From CAXXIC01 sp964534355 (lineage in GTDB: Bacteria; Bacteroidota; Bacteroidia; Bacteroidales; UBA7332), in contig CAZHNZ010000135.1 in NCBI GenBank assembly GCA_964534355.1, positions 1 through 10,410 on the forward strand: a DNA stretch of 10,410 bases, in the 5' to 3' direction. Both the position numbers and the translations under genes were made by a program. Every line of letters begins with the position of its first letter. Positions within the stretch are counted from its first letter, which is position 1. The notes beneath the pieces are model-generated. The model made no database searches. It saw only the letters and a program-made list of their open reading frames with translations, and was not told where the DNA came from. Positions 1 to 7,965 of the stretch are shown piece by piece.

Positions 1-1020
1 GGTACTCGCTCCTCGAGCAGCGGATACAGCATGAACTATTCCATTCAGGAGTATGTCAACGATTCGGTATCAACATTGGTAGATGCCTGTGTAAAAAACA
101 ACATTCCTCAGCCCAATATTATCACAGAGTCGGGTCGTTCACTCACCGCGCATCACTCGGTATTGGTGTTTGAAGTACTCGAAACAACCACGTTGCCCGA
201 TTGGAACGACGACGATGAGGTATCGAAAGATTCGGACCACGAGCTGGTAGTCGAACTCTACAAGTTGTGGGAAAATATCAATCAGCCCCGCCTGATCGAA
301 ACCTGGCACGATGCCCTGCAAATTCGGGAAGAGTCACTGGAGCGTTTCAGCCTCGGACTTCTCGATTTGAAGACAAGAGCTCAGGTCGAACGTCTGTTTT
401 GGTCTATTGCCCGACAAGTGTACAACAGCGCTTCGCAGCTGAAACATGCCCCCGATGAGCTGAAGGTTATTGCCAAGATGTTGCCCGACAAATATTTCTG
501 CAACTTCTCGCTGTTTCAATCGCTACCCGATTCGTGGGCTATTGATCAGATTTTCCCCATCATGCCATTGACCCGTCTGGACGAAAAACCGGAGGTGTCT
601 GCCACATTGCAGGATATTACCTGCGACTCTGATGGAAAGATAGATAACTTTATCTCGATGCGCAATTTCTCGTATCACCTGCCTGTTCATCCGCTCAAAA
701 GCAAGGAGAAGTACTACATCGGGGTTTTTCTGGTGGGTGCTTATCAGGAGATTCTGGGTGACCTGCACAATCTTTTTGGCGATACAAACGCTGTTCACGT
801 AAAGGTTTATCCGGGTGAATATGAGATTGAAAAGGTGATTGATGGCGAAACAATTGCCGAGGTTCTCGACTATGTGCAATACAATCCGAAACGCATGGTG
901 CGCACCGTGGAGACATGGGTGACTACCTCTGTGAAAAACGGGACCATCACCGTAGAAGAGGGTCGCGAGTTTTTATCCAACTACAGATCTGGTCTTTACG
1001 GATATACCTACCTCGAGTAG
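1..1020 (+). CDS. speA: Biosynthetic arginine decarboxylase, C-terminal part (5' end outside the window)
   Basis: The reading frame is open from base 1, so the ATG at 31 is an internal methionine and the gene starts upstream. The 339 visible residues correspond to roughly the C-terminal half of SpeA, which is usually about 630 residues long. SpeA is a PLP-dependent fold-III decarboxylase that converts arginine to agmatine, the first step of polyamine synthesis in the cytoplasm. Landmarks seen are ESGRSLTAHH near the visible start, the DITCDSDG segment carrying the conserved Cys-Asp of the active site, VGAYQEILGDLHNLFGD near the end of the barrel/domain junction, and the C-terminal stretch with NPKRMVRTVETW. 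The gene ends with TAG followed directly by TAA. It converges on the minus-strand glycosyltransferase with a 6-bp gap, so no terminator fits between them; a hairpin inside the neighbour may serve instead. The family assignment is secure. Confidence 0.95.
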   Translation, partial: GTRSSSSGYSMNYSIQEYVNDSVSTLVDACVKNNIPQPNIITESGRSLTAHHSVLVFEVLETTTLPDWNDDDEVSKDSDHELVVELYKLWENINQPRLIETWHDALQIREESLERFSLGLLDLKTRAQVERLFWSIARQVYNSASQLKHAPDELKVIAKMLPDKYFCNFSLFQSLPDSWAIDQIFPIMPLTRLDEKPEVSATLQDITCDSDGKIDNFISMRNFSYHLPVHPLKSKEKYYIGVFLVGAYQEILGDLHNLFGDTNAVHVKVYPGEYEIEKVIDGETIAEVLDYVQYNPKRMVRTVETWVTTSVKNGTITVEEGREFLSNYRSGLYGYTYLE

Positions 1021-1026
1021 TAAGCG

Positions 1027-1749
1027 TTATTGATGAAGAGCAATTTTGATAAAGTTCTTCAATTCTCTGATTAAAGAACCGGCACTCAGCAAAGAGAGAA
1101 ATATCTCTTCCCGCGCTTTTGCCTCTACCGATACAATCTTAAGGCCTCCTGACCGGGAGGCCTTATATATAAACTCTGTATCGAACAGAAACTGATCTAT
1201 TCTGGTTTGCAAAAAAATCTCTTTCCCTTTCCGGTTAAATCCTTTCAATCCCCCCTGCGTGTCCGGAAAATCCATCCGGAGAATCACTTTATTCAGACTT
1301 TTCGAAAAAATAGAATAGCATTTCCGAATGAATGAAAGTTGCTGGTAGTAATGTTTATCGCGGGTGGCTACTACGATATCAGCCCCGGTTATTAATTCAT
1401 TGACAACCTTGCTGATTGACTCTAAGTCGTAAGGAAAATCACAATCTGTATATAAAATTAACGGAGCTGAAGAGGCTTTCACTCCTGTTCGCACAGCAAA
1501 TCCTTTGCCGCGGTTTTGGTTGTAGTTGATTATCCGGATATTCCGGATGTTGTCTGTCAATACCACCGTTTCCTCTTCCGAAAACCCCACGGTGCTGCCA
1601 TCATTTACTACAATGGCGTTAAACTGTATCGTCGGAAACAGTCCTTCCAGATTCCGAAACTGAGTCAGTAACTCGTCTGCCCAATATTGATGCGGATTGT
1701 AACAGGGAAAAATAAGGTCTATTGAGTGGCTTTTGACTAAAGGATTCAT
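1027..1749 (-). CDS. Family 2 glycosyltransferase (dolichyl-phosphate glucosyltransferase-like)
   Basis: This 240-residue protein has a GT-A fold typical of GT2 enzymes. The N-terminal strand IDLIFPCYNP is followed by VVNDGST (residues 48-53), NRGKGFAVRTG (79-89), which binds the nucleotide sugar, and YTDCDFPYDLESI, whose D102-C-D104 is the DxD metal-binding motif. A later QGGLKGF segment is also typical of the DPG-synthase-like subgroup. No transmembrane segment is seen, so it is probably cytoplasmic or peripheral, transferring a sugar from an activated nucleotide donor to an unknown acceptor, possibly a lipid phosphate. It lies downstream of the outer-membrane protein gene on the same strand but has its own well-formed promoter in the 88-bp gap, so it need not depend on that gene. 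The start at 1749 fits the promoter. Donor and acceptor cannot be read from sequence. Confidence 0.88.
   Translation of the reverse strand: MNPLVKSHSIDLIFPCYNPHQYWADELLTQFRNLEGLFPTIQFNAIVVNDGSTVGFSEEETVVLTDNIRNIRIINYNQNRGKGFAVRTGVKASSAPLILYTDCDFPYDLESISKVVNELITGADIVVATRDKHYYQQLSFIRKCYSIFSKSLNKVILRMDFPDTQGGLKGFNRKGKEIFLQTRIDQFLFDTEFIYKASRSGGLKIVSVEAKAREEIFLSLLSAGSLIRELKNFIKIALHQ
1140..1165 (+). terminator. Perfect 10-bp inverted repeat inside the glycosyltransferase gene; possible speA terminator
   Basis: TAAGGCCTCC (1140-1149) and GGAGGCCTTA (1156-1165) are perfect reverse complements around a 6-nt loop. The hairpin lies 120 bp past the speA stop, inside the coding sequence of the convergent gene, where it encodes about residues 195-203. 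On the plus strand it is followed by an AT-rich but not T-rich stretch. With no room for a terminator in the 6-bp gap, it could end speA transcripts. A coding coincidence remains possible. Confidence 0.3.
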
Positions 1750-1785
1750 GGTGTGGTTTTGTAAGTCTTACAACTAAACTTACCA

Positions 1786-1817
1786 CAAAGATAGTAATAA
1801 TGTGAAAGCGGGACAAA
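1786..1817 (-). promoter_or_regulatory. Bacteroidota-type promoter for the glycosyltransferase
   Basis: Read on the minus strand, TTTG (1817-1814), a 20-bp spacer and TATCTTTG (1793-1786) match the Bacteroidota primary-sigma consensus TTTG-N19/20-TAnnTTTG exactly. Transcription would start near 1780, leaving a leader of about 30 nt before the ATG at 1749. The site lies entirely between the stop of the outer-membrane protein gene and the glycosyltransferase start. Confidence 0.8.
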
Positions 1818-1837
1818 CATCTTTCATTCAGAACCAG

Positions 1838-3664
1838 CTATTTGTAAGCTGCAACCCCCGGTGCATCGGGAATCAAACGTTCACTTTTCATTCTGGATTC
1901 TTCCGACAAATCAATCCAGTTGACAGACGAGGTCGTGTTTTTACTCAACGCAAGTCCAATGCGAATTTGAATAGTCTGAAATATAAGTCGCTCATTTTTT
2001 ATACGCATCCCAACACCAATAGAAGAAAAACAGTCATTTTTAAATATATTCCGGTTATAGCCCAGCCAGGCGCAATCGGCAAAGCCATAGAGCGCAAACC
2101 TGAAATTATGCAAATTCATCGGACTAAACCCGACCGTTTCACCACTGGCAATCAGTCTGTTGTACCCGCTCAACACCTTCTCTTCGATTACCCGGGGCGA
2201 CAAATTACTCTGAAAAAACAACTTCTCCCCCTCTCCTACCAACCGATTGTATCCGCGCATATAGCGAGCTGAGGCAAAGTTACGAACGCCCCATCTTCCG
2301 GCCTTTATCAAGCGGGTAAAATAAAAACTTTCCAGCGAAAAAACCGATTGTTCATACCTTCGGGACAGTGCATTGTAATAACTTCCGATTTCGGTTTTCA
2401 CACTGATAAACCCATGCGGCGTCATGCTGGCCATCTGAACTTTTGAGCCCATATAATAGCGGTGACTATACTCTTCCCACGTTTTGCCGGCAGTAAAATC
2501 CCATCTGTATCCGTACGGAATATCCTCGCTTCGTCCGAATCCATATATCAAATGTCCCCGATAAAAATTCTCTTTGTAAATCCCTAGGTTAAGCAGCATC
2601 AGTTTTCTGTTGTAATATATAGAGTTGTATGCCGCGTTTACATCGTAACGAATCGGGAAATGGATGTCGATAAACCGACCTGTCAGAAAAAAATCAGGCA
2701 GATTCCGTTTCCATCTGAACGACTTTCCGGCCCATATATCCAATGTATTTTCGCCTGTCTTTACGGTTGTATCGGATACCCGCTGCAAAACATTGTATCG
2801 CTTGATATCATACGATATACCTCCGGCAAAATCATTGGGCATAATAAACTTTTTGTTAATCCCCCCTCCATGTAGCGAGTTGCTATAATCCTGATACAAC
2901 ATAAGTTTCAGATCAATAAACCAGCCGAACAAGTTCTGCACATTATACAGAGCTTTATAACCCTTATAAACTGGCGATTCGCTGCTCAGGAATGTGCCGG
3001 CTTCCAGCAAATTACCACTGCCGGCCAAATTACCCTCCTGCACAGACACATAGTATCTTTGGGTGCCCTGTGCTGTAAATGCCGGCGAGAGAGAAAGATT
3101 ATCGCGCGTGTACACATACACATCAACCTGCTCAGCCTCAACATCCTGCACCACAATACAGGCATCAGACAGGTAGTTGAATGATCTCAGAAATTGTTCG
3201 TTTCGCACTAAAATTGATGCATCAACAGTTTGTCCGGTTTTAAAGAAGAGATTTTTGCGAATCACACTCTCACGAGTCAGTTGGTGTAGATTTTCAATTC
3301 TCTTTTGCAGGGTATTGGTGGTGTCTGTTTTGCTGAAAATATTGGCCCTGAAAATATAGATATTTCGTACTTTCTTCCCCTGATACCCCCAAAAATAGTC
3401 TACGTCCCGGTTTAGTTTCTCGTCGTTAATGTCTTCATTGTACCGGCTGTTATTCGACAAAACAGATCGTAAAATGAGTCCTGACAATTTGGATTTGGCG
3501 TAACGGTTGAACAGCGCTTTGTAGAAACGATTTGATTTTTCGATACTGGCAGAGTCGCCCATCAACAGCGTTTTGTAAGCAGACGGGATATTACTAATAT
3601 TACTTTGCGCTCTGATCATGGCCATGCATATCAACAGCAAGGCTATGATTGTGTATAATTTCAT
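1838..3664 (-). CDS. Outer-membrane protein with POTRA-like domain and beta-barrel
   Basis: From the ATG at 3664 the product is 608 residues and begins with a clean signal peptide (MKLYTIIALLLICMAMIRA, cleaved before QSN). An in-frame ATG at 3697 would add 11 polar residues in front of the signal peptide, so the internal start is preferred. Residues about 98-188 look like a POTRA domain: an NIYIFRANIF strand, then ESVIRKNLFFKTGQ, the NEQFLRSFNYLSDACI helix-strand pair, and VDVYVYTRDNLSLSP leading into the barrel. From about residue 200 the sequence alternates aromatic and polar residues as in transmembrane beta-strands. This layout resembles Omp85/TamA-type proteins, but length and sequence are not those of BamA, and the last strand is followed by a short tail, so the role in protein or glycan assembly is unknown. 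No clear promoter consensus was found upstream. The family call is by pattern only. Confidence 0.8.
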   Translation of the reverse strand: MKLYTIIALLLICMAMIRAQSNISNIPSAYKTLLMGDSASIEKSNRFYKALFNRYAKSKLSGLILRSVLSNNSRYNEDINDEKLNRDVDYFWGYQGKKVRNIYIFRANIFSKTDTTNTLQKRIENLHQLTRESVIRKNLFFKTGQTVDASILVRNEQFLRSFNYLSDACIVVQDVEAEQVDVYVYTRDNLSLSPAFTAQGTQRYYVSVQEGNLAGSGNLLEAGTFLSSESPVYKGYKALYNVQNLFGWFIDLKLMLYQDYSNSLHGGGINKKFIMPNDFAGGISYDIKRYNVLQRVSDTTVKTGENTLDIWAGKSFRWKRNLPDFFLTGRFIDIHFPIRYDVNAAYNSIYYNRKLMLLNLGIYKENFYRGHLIYGFGRSEDIPYGYRWDFTAGKTWEEYSHRYYMGSKVQMASMTPHGFISVKTEIGSYYNALSRRYEQSVFSLESFYFTRLIKAGRWGVRNFASARYMRGYNRLVGEGEKLFFQSNLSPRVIEEKVLSGYNRLIASGETVGFSPMNLHNFRFALYGFADCAWLGYNRNIFKNDCFSSIGVGMRIKNERLIFQTIQIRIGLALSKNTTSSVNWIDLSEESRMKSERLIPDAPGVAAYK

Positions 3665-3847
3665 GTGCAATAAGTTGCTTTTCTGTTGGTTACACATGTT
3701 TCTCTCTTACTTTGGGTGTTGTATCGGTTGTTGCTGACTGCATTTTAACCCAGTAGTAAAATGGGTTTCTTTTGGCGAAGATAATCTGTTTAACGCAGTG
3801 AAAAAAACCTCAATTGTTAAATAAATAAAACGCCTTAAATCTTCCTG

Positions 3848-3879
3848 TTTGCTAAATTGCTGCTGTTGTGGTATCTTTG
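3848..3879 (+). promoter_or_regulatory. Bacteroidota-type promoter for dus
   Basis: TTTG (3848-3851), a 20-bp spacer and TATCTTTG (3872-3879) match the consensus exactly. Expected transcription start is near 3885, leaving a leader of about 25 nt before the ATG at 3909. An upstream in-frame ATG-like extension beginning at 3849 would lie within this promoter, so it cannot be the translation start. Confidence 0.82.
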
Positions 3880-3908
3880 TAGCCATACAAAACAACTGCA
3901 AAAATAAC

Positions 3909-4901
3909 ATGAAGATTGCAAATATAGATTTGGGGCAAAACCCGTTGCTTTTGGCGCCCATGGAAGATGTTACCGATCCGGCATTCCGGCTGATGTGCAA
4001 ACGCTTTGGTGCTGACATGGTTTATACAGAGTTTATATCGGCCGATGCACTGATTCGCAGCATTGCCAAAACCCGGCAAAAGCTCTTTATTCACGACGAA
4101 GAGCGCCCCGTAGCCGTACAGATATACGGCCGGGATGTGGAGGCGATGGTAGAGGCGGCCCGAATTTGCGAAGAGGCAAAACCGGATATTATCGACATCA
4201 ACTTTGGTTGCCCGGTCAAACGGGTAGCCGGCAAAGGTGCCGGAGCCGGCATGTTGCGAAACGTCCCCCTGATGCTTGAGATTACCAAAGCTGTGGCCGA
4301 AGCCGTGAAAACCCCGGTGACTGTGAAAACCCGCCTCGGGTGGGACAACGATAGTCGAATTATAGTAGAGCTGGCCGAGCAGTTGCAGGATTGTGGCATT
4401 GCAGCACTGGCTATCCACGGCCGCACACGCAGTCAGATGTACACCGGACAGGCAGACTGGTCGCTCATTGGCGAGGTGAAAAACAACCCGCGCATGCACA
4501 TTCCCATTATCGGGAATGGCGATGTAACAACGCCCGACGATGCCCGCGAAAAGTTTGACCGTTATGGCGTCGATGCCGTCATGATTGGCCGTGGCTCAAT
4601 TGGTCGTCCCTGGATATTCCGCGAGGTGAAGCACTATCTGCAAACCGGAGAATATTTGCCCGCCATTTCTTTTGAAGAAAAAATGGCGATTATGCGCCAA
4701 CAGGTTTGTCAAAGCGTGGAGAGGCTGGACGAGCGCCGGGGTATCCTGCACATCCGCAGGCATTTGGCGGCCACACCCATTTTCAAAGGATTGCCCAACT
4801 TCAAAGAGACCCGCGTGGCAATGCTCAGAGCCGAAACCGTGGAGGATTTGTTCCTTATATTCGACCGCATTGTGGCTGAATTTAGCGATTTCATCCAATA
4901 A
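3909..4901 (+). CDS. dusB: tRNA-dihydrouridine synthase, DusB type
   Basis: This 330-residue FMN enzyme reduces specific uridines in the tRNA D-loop to dihydrouridine using NAD(P)H. Visible motifs in order are LLLAPMEDVTDPAFR (residues 13-27, start of the TIM barrel), VAVQIYG (68-74), the active-site loop with INFGCPVKRVAGKGAG in which C101 is the catalytic cysteine, VTVKTRLGW (K140 contacts FMN), AIHGRTR (H170), GNGDV (202-206) and GRGSIGRPW (227-235) for FMN phosphate. Length and C-terminal helical domain are normal for the family. The start is the ATG at 3909, because the longer frame beginning at 3849 overlaps the promoter. It is transcribed away from the outer-membrane protein gene and appears to stand alone, with a repeat-bearing 95-bp gap after it. 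DusB rather than DusA/C is favoured by the NFGCPVKRV and GKGAGAGML wording; symbol confidence is moderate. Confidence 0.93.
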   Translation: MKIANIDLGQNPLLLAPMEDVTDPAFRLMCKRFGADMVYTEFISADALIRSIAKTRQKLFIHDEERPVAVQIYGRDVEAMVEAARICEEAKPDIIDINFGCPVKRVAGKGAGAGMLRNVPLMLEITKAVAEAVKTPVTVKTRLGWDNDSRIIVELAEQLQDCGIAALAIHGRTRSQMYTGQADWSLIGEVKNNPRMHIPIIGNGDVTTPDDAREKFDRYGVDAVMIGRGSIGRPWIFREVKHYLQTGEYLPAISFEEKMAIMRQQVCQSVERLDERRGILHIRRHLAATPIFKGLPNFKETRVAMLRAETVEDLFLIFDRIVAEFSDFIQ

Positions 4902-4937
4902 TAAAACCCATTTCCCGTTTACAAAAAGTGAACCCAA

Positions 4938-5000
4938 ATTATGCATTATGAATTAAGCATTATGCATTATGAATTAAAAATTATGAATTGAAAATTATGA
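4938..5000. repeat. Phased 7-bp tandem repeat (ATTATGA/C units) ending in a start codon
   Basis: Nine heptamers begin with ATT in strict 7-bp phase at 4938, 4945, 4952, 4959, 4966, 4973, 4980, 4987 and 4994. The units are ATTATGC, ATTATGA or degraded forms such as ATTAAGC. The first six also form a 21-bp higher-order duplication (4938-4958 and 4959-4979). The final unit supplies the ATG at 4997 of the GIN-domain gene. Such simple tandem arrays can change copy number by slippage. Confidence 0.85.
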
Positions 5001-5737
5001 ATAAGATTAAATTTTTTCTGCTACTTATTGCCCTTACCCTGGTAACCACGGCACAATCGCAAATCGGAAAAAAAATAGTGGGCAACAACAAGTATGTGAC
5101 CCTCAATCACGAAGTGGGTGCATACAAAAAAGTGACCGTTTCGCACGTGAAGTGCAATGTTGTTTACAAAAATATTCCCGATTCTGTGGGGTATGTCCGC
5201 ATTTTGGGAGAAGAGAACATCATTCATTTGCTCGATGTATCGGTCAACAAAGAAGAGCTTACCATAAAGAAGATCAATATGGTGAATATCGAAAACGGAC
5301 TGTTGATGATTTACGTCTATTCTCCGGCTATCGAAAACATTGACCTCACCGGCGCTGTTATATTTGAGTCGTACGATGCGATGAAGAAAGATGCAATGAA
5401 ATTAGCTATTTCGGGTAGTGGACAGATTAAGCTACACAAACTCGATTGCAAAGAGCTTAAGGCCAGTTTGCTCGCCGGTGTCGGAGATTTGTTGATTAAG
5501 GGCACTGCTGAGAATGCACACTTCAGCGTAGTTGGCGGCGGAGAAATTCGTGCCGATAATTTTTTGGTGAATAATACCGCGTATTGCAAGTTGGTAGGTA
5601 ACGGAAACATCGGATGCAACGTGTCCAAATTGCTGAAAGCAACCATTACCGGTGTAGGATGTATCTATTACAAAGGCAAACCGGAGCTGAAATCGACTAT
5701 TATCGGCACAGGAAATGTAAAACCCCTGGACCGATAA
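4997..5737 (+). CDS. Secreted GIN-domain (DUF2807) protein
   Basis: The 246-residue product starts with a signal peptide (MNKIKFFLLLIALTLVTTAQ) and continues as a right-handed beta-helix-like head domain of the DUF2807/GIN family, common in Bacteroidota as putative adhesin-like surface or periplasmic proteins. The family's glycine turns recur: ISGSGQIKLHKL, LAGVGDLLIKGTAENAHFSVVGGGEIRADNF, KLVGNGNIGCNV and IIGTGNVKPLDR. The usual GSG is altered to GVG, GGG or GNG in several turns. There is no membrane anchor or lipobox cysteine at the signal-peptide end. A TTG at 4988 is in frame, but the ATG at 4997 fits the signal peptide better. The gene lies 12 bp before the dedA-family gene and probably shares its transcript. 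No standard promoter was seen; the heptamer repeat occupies the region where it would be expected. Molecular function is unknown. Confidence 0.88.
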   Translation: MNKIKFFLLLIALTLVTTAQSQIGKKIVGNNKYVTLNHEVGAYKKVTVSHVKCNVVYKNIPDSVGYVRILGEENIIHLLDVSVNKEELTIKKINMVNIENGLLMIYVYSPAIENIDLTGAVIFESYDAMKKDAMKLAISGSGQIKLHKLDCKELKASLLAGVGDLLIKGTAENAHFSVVGGGEIRADNFLVNNTAYCKLVGNGNIGCNVSKLLKATITGVGCIYYKGKPELKSTIIGTGNVKPLDR

Positions 5738-5749
5738 ATTGACGCAAAT

Positions 5750-6388
5750 ATGGCTGACTTGTTGAATGTCGAATTTTTTAGTTTTATTTTCGATACGCAC
5801 CGAATAATTGAGGTCGGTGGTTTGCTGCTTGTTTTAGCCATTATCTATATTGAAACCGGTTTTTTTCTCGGATTTGTGTTGCCAGGCGGCGACTATATGC
5901 TTTTTGCGGCGGGGCTGTTTTGTGGATCAGAATACATCAATATCCCCTTTCCGCTATTGCTGCTGCTGCTTATTCTCGCCTCTTTTCTGGGCGACCTTAC
6001 CGGATATGGCAAAGGGAGATGGCTCGGCCGTAAACTATTTACAGACAACCGTTCGCGGTTTTTCAAAATAGAATATCTGGATCGGGGAAACAATTTTTAT
6101 CAGAAATACGGTGTTTGGGCTTTTGTGCTGGGTCGGTTTATGCCGGTGGTACGCACACTTGTCCCGATGATTGCCGGCGCGGCCTCCTTCACCTTTCGCC
6201 GGTTTTTGGTATTCAATGCTTTAGGAGCAATTGCCTGGGTGGGCACGCTTGTCCCGCTCGGTTATTATATCGGAAAATGGTACCCCGAAGTCATAGACTA
6301 TTCGGGGTACATTTTGCTTATCTTTGTGGCACTCGCCTCTTTTCCGATGTTGAGAATTATGTTTGGGAAGAATAAAAAGAAAAAATGA
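5750..6388 (+). CDS. DedA-family inner-membrane protein (VTT/SNARE-associated domain)
   Basis: The 212-residue protein belongs to the DedA superfamily. Members of this group include flippases that recycle undecaprenyl phosphate or phosphatidylethanolamine and support membrane potential. Seen here are a hydrophobic segment (residues 23-40) with acidic E35 in the re-entrant region, GFVLPGGDYMLFAAG (41-55), FLGDLTGYGKGRWLG with D82, and the family signature GRFMPVVRT (128-136) with its functionally important arginines, followed by PMIAGAASF and two further membrane segments. The C-terminus is lysine-rich, as expected for a cytoplasmic end. It starts 12 bp after the GIN-domain gene, suggesting a two-gene operon, and converges on the DUF4301 gene with a 12-bp gap. 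Substrate cannot be deduced. Confidence 0.92.
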   Translation: MADLLNVEFFSFIFDTHRIIEVGGLLLVLAIIYIETGFFLGFVLPGGDYMLFAAGLFCGSEYINIPFPLLLLLLILASFLGDLTGYGKGRWLGRKLFTDNRSRFFKIEYLDRGNNFYQKYGVWAFVLGRFMPVVRTLVPMIAGAASFTFRRFLVFNALGAIAWVGTLVPLGYYIGKWYPEVIDYSGYILLIFVALASFPMLRIMFGKNKKKK

Positions 6389-6400
6389 TTCTTTCGCCCC

Positions 6401-7921
6401 TTATCCCTGATGCTCGTTTCTCAACAAGTCATTTACTGTTTTTACAGGATTAAATGTTTCGATTGGCACCTCTGCAAAAGCAGTATTCCAGTCAGACATC
6501 GCACCGTTCCAAAGACCGGGCAACTCCAGCGCCTTCAACTCTTTTCCGCTTTTCGATTTCAGTGAGATAAAACCGGTGTTTTTATCCACATATTTGGTCA
6601 GATCAAACTTCTCGCCCTTGTAATCTCTCACCGCACATACCAGATCTACCGGGTTGAAGTGTGTAGAGTTTTCGAACATGGCCTTTTTGTCCGGCTTTGC
6701 CAAATCAATTTGTGAGCTTTCCAATATCTGAAGAGACCATGTGCCATCGCTGTTTCGGGCAATAAACGGCCCTCCACCGGGCTCACCTACGTTGCGCACC
6801 ATACCACATACACGAATGGGGCGATTGAGCTTTTTGCGTAGATAGATGGCCAGCTCTGCATCTTCCAGATTTTTCGTTTCCGGATTTCTGGTGCTGAATT
6901 TATCCTGCAGGAAGTGGATTATTTCGCGCAAATCTTCGCTGCTGTATTTGCCGCTATCGATCAATCGCAGATAGTTGTGCGCCTGCTGTTGCAGCGACAC
7001 CAACATTCCGGCAATCGCTTTTTTGTATGTTATGGTGGCCGACTTGAAGTGATCGGGCACCACATTATCTATGTTTTTGATAAACACCACATCCGCATCT
7101 GTGTCGTTGAGGTTTTCTATCAGTGCACCATGTCCGCCGGGTCTGAACAGCAATTCGCCCTTGTCTCTGAAGGGTTGATTGTCGGCATCGGCAGCCAACG
7201 TATCTGTTGATGTTTTTTGCTCAGAAAATGAAATATCAAAAACAACACCAAATTTGGCCTCATACACACCTTTGCAGCCATTCACCAGTTGCGCAAACAG
7301 CTCTTTGTGCTCCGTAGAAACGGTAAAATGCACCTTCACCTTGCCGCTTTTGCTGGCTGCATAAAGGGCGCCCTCTACCATTTGTTCTTCCATAGGTGTG
7401 CGCGCGCTCTCGTCGTAGCGGTGAAATTTCAACAAACCTTTGGGCAGATTGCCGTAGTTCAGCCCCTTCTCGCCAAGCAGATTGGCTACAATAGCCTTGT
7501 ATTGGCCACCGGCCATCAGCTCATCTATCGTTTTTCCCTCAGTGCGGAGGCACGATTCGTTCAAATCACTGTAAAATGCAAACTGCCGAATCTGAGAAAA
7601 GAATTTCTGTTCGAATGCATTCTGCGGCTCATGGGCCTGTCCATCCAGAAATTCAAACAAATCTTTGAACATCCGGCTTGCCGCACCCGATGCCGGCACA
7701 AACTTAACAATCTGATGCTCACCATCCAGATAACTATCCCAGGCCCGGCAATAGCGATTTACTGCCTCATCGTCGAGACCGGTAATCCCATTTTCGAGTG
7801 ATGCTGCCGATTGTATTTCCAGATATGGAAATCCTTTGGCAAAGCTTTGCAGCTGTTCTTCGATCTGTTTCTCTGTAATTCCTTTTTTCGATAAAAGCGC
7901 TATGTCGTTTGAGGTCAGCAT
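6401..7921 (-). CDS. DUF4301 family protein, nucleotidyltransferase-like motifs
   Basis: The 506-residue protein matches the Bacteroidota-typical DUF4301 family. It has no signal peptide or membrane segment and is probably cytoplasmic. An N-terminal helical part leads to FVPASGAASRMFKDL (residues 74-88), which sits where sugar-nucleotide pyrophosphorylases carry their glycine-rich nucleotide loop. Further on, RPGGHGALIENLN (260-272) followed by DADVVFIKNIDNVV (275-288) closely resembles the PPGHG and N-x-DN segments of UDP-sugar pyrophosphorylases of the UGP/UAP group. That similarity is read by eye and is inference; the family has no function known to me. The C-terminal region (CGMVRNVGEPGGGPF, about 370-390) is strongly conserved-looking. 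The gene is alone on the minus strand, converges on dedA, and has a likely -7 box upstream. ATG at 7921 opens a well-formed N-terminus. Confidence 0.87.
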   Translation of the reverse strand: MLTSNDIALLSKKGITEKQIEEQLQSFAKGFPYLEIQSAASLENGITGLDDEAVNRYCRAWDSYLDGEHQIVKFVPASGAASRMFKDLFEFLDGQAHEPQNAFEQKFFSQIRQFAFYSDLNESCLRTEGKTIDELMAGGQYKAIVANLLGEKGLNYGNLPKGLLKFHRYDESARTPMEEQMVEGALYAASKSGKVKVHFTVSTEHKELFAQLVNGCKGVYEAKFGVVFDISFSEQKTSTDTLAADADNQPFRDKGELLFRPGGHGALIENLNDTDADVVFIKNIDNVVPDHFKSATITYKKAIAGMLVSLQQQAHNYLRLIDSGKYSSEDLREIIHFLQDKFSTRNPETKNLEDAELAIYLRKKLNRPIRVCGMVRNVGEPGGGPFIARNSDGTWSLQILESSQIDLAKPDKKAMFENSTHFNPVDLVCAVRDYKGEKFDLTKYVDKNTGFISLKSKSGKELKALELPGLWNGAMSDWNTAFAEVPIETFNPVKTVNDLLRNEHQG

Positions 7922-7957
7922 ATTCGTTTATTTTGGGGTTAATGTTTTTTCATTCGA

Positions 7958-7965
7958 CAAAATTA
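7958..7965 (-). promoter_or_regulatory. Likely -7 box for the DUF4301 gene
   Basis: On the minus strand TAATTTTG fits TAnnTTTG, 36 bp before the ATG at 7921. No TTTG or TTG lies at the expected upstream distance, so this is only half of the consensus. Confidence 0.45.

Noticed and set aside
1802..2272. Plus-strand 156-codon frame
   Set aside because: It is antisense to the outer-membrane protein gene, with no domain and a start inside the glycosyltransferase promoter.
3849..3908. Upstream N-terminal extension of dusB
   Set aside because: It overlaps an exact-consensus promoter, and the extra residues (a run of cysteines) are not part of the Dus family.
3852..4499. Minus-strand 215-codon frame
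   Set aside because: It is a shadow of dusB, cysteine- and histidine-rich without a family pattern.
4938..5000. Tandem array as a CRISPR
   Set aside because: Units are 7 bp and contiguous with no spacers.
6366..6398. AAGAAT/ATTCTT inverted repeat between dedA and the DUF4301 gene as a terminator
   Set aside because: The stem is short and all but one pair is A-T, with a long A-rich loop; too weak to call.
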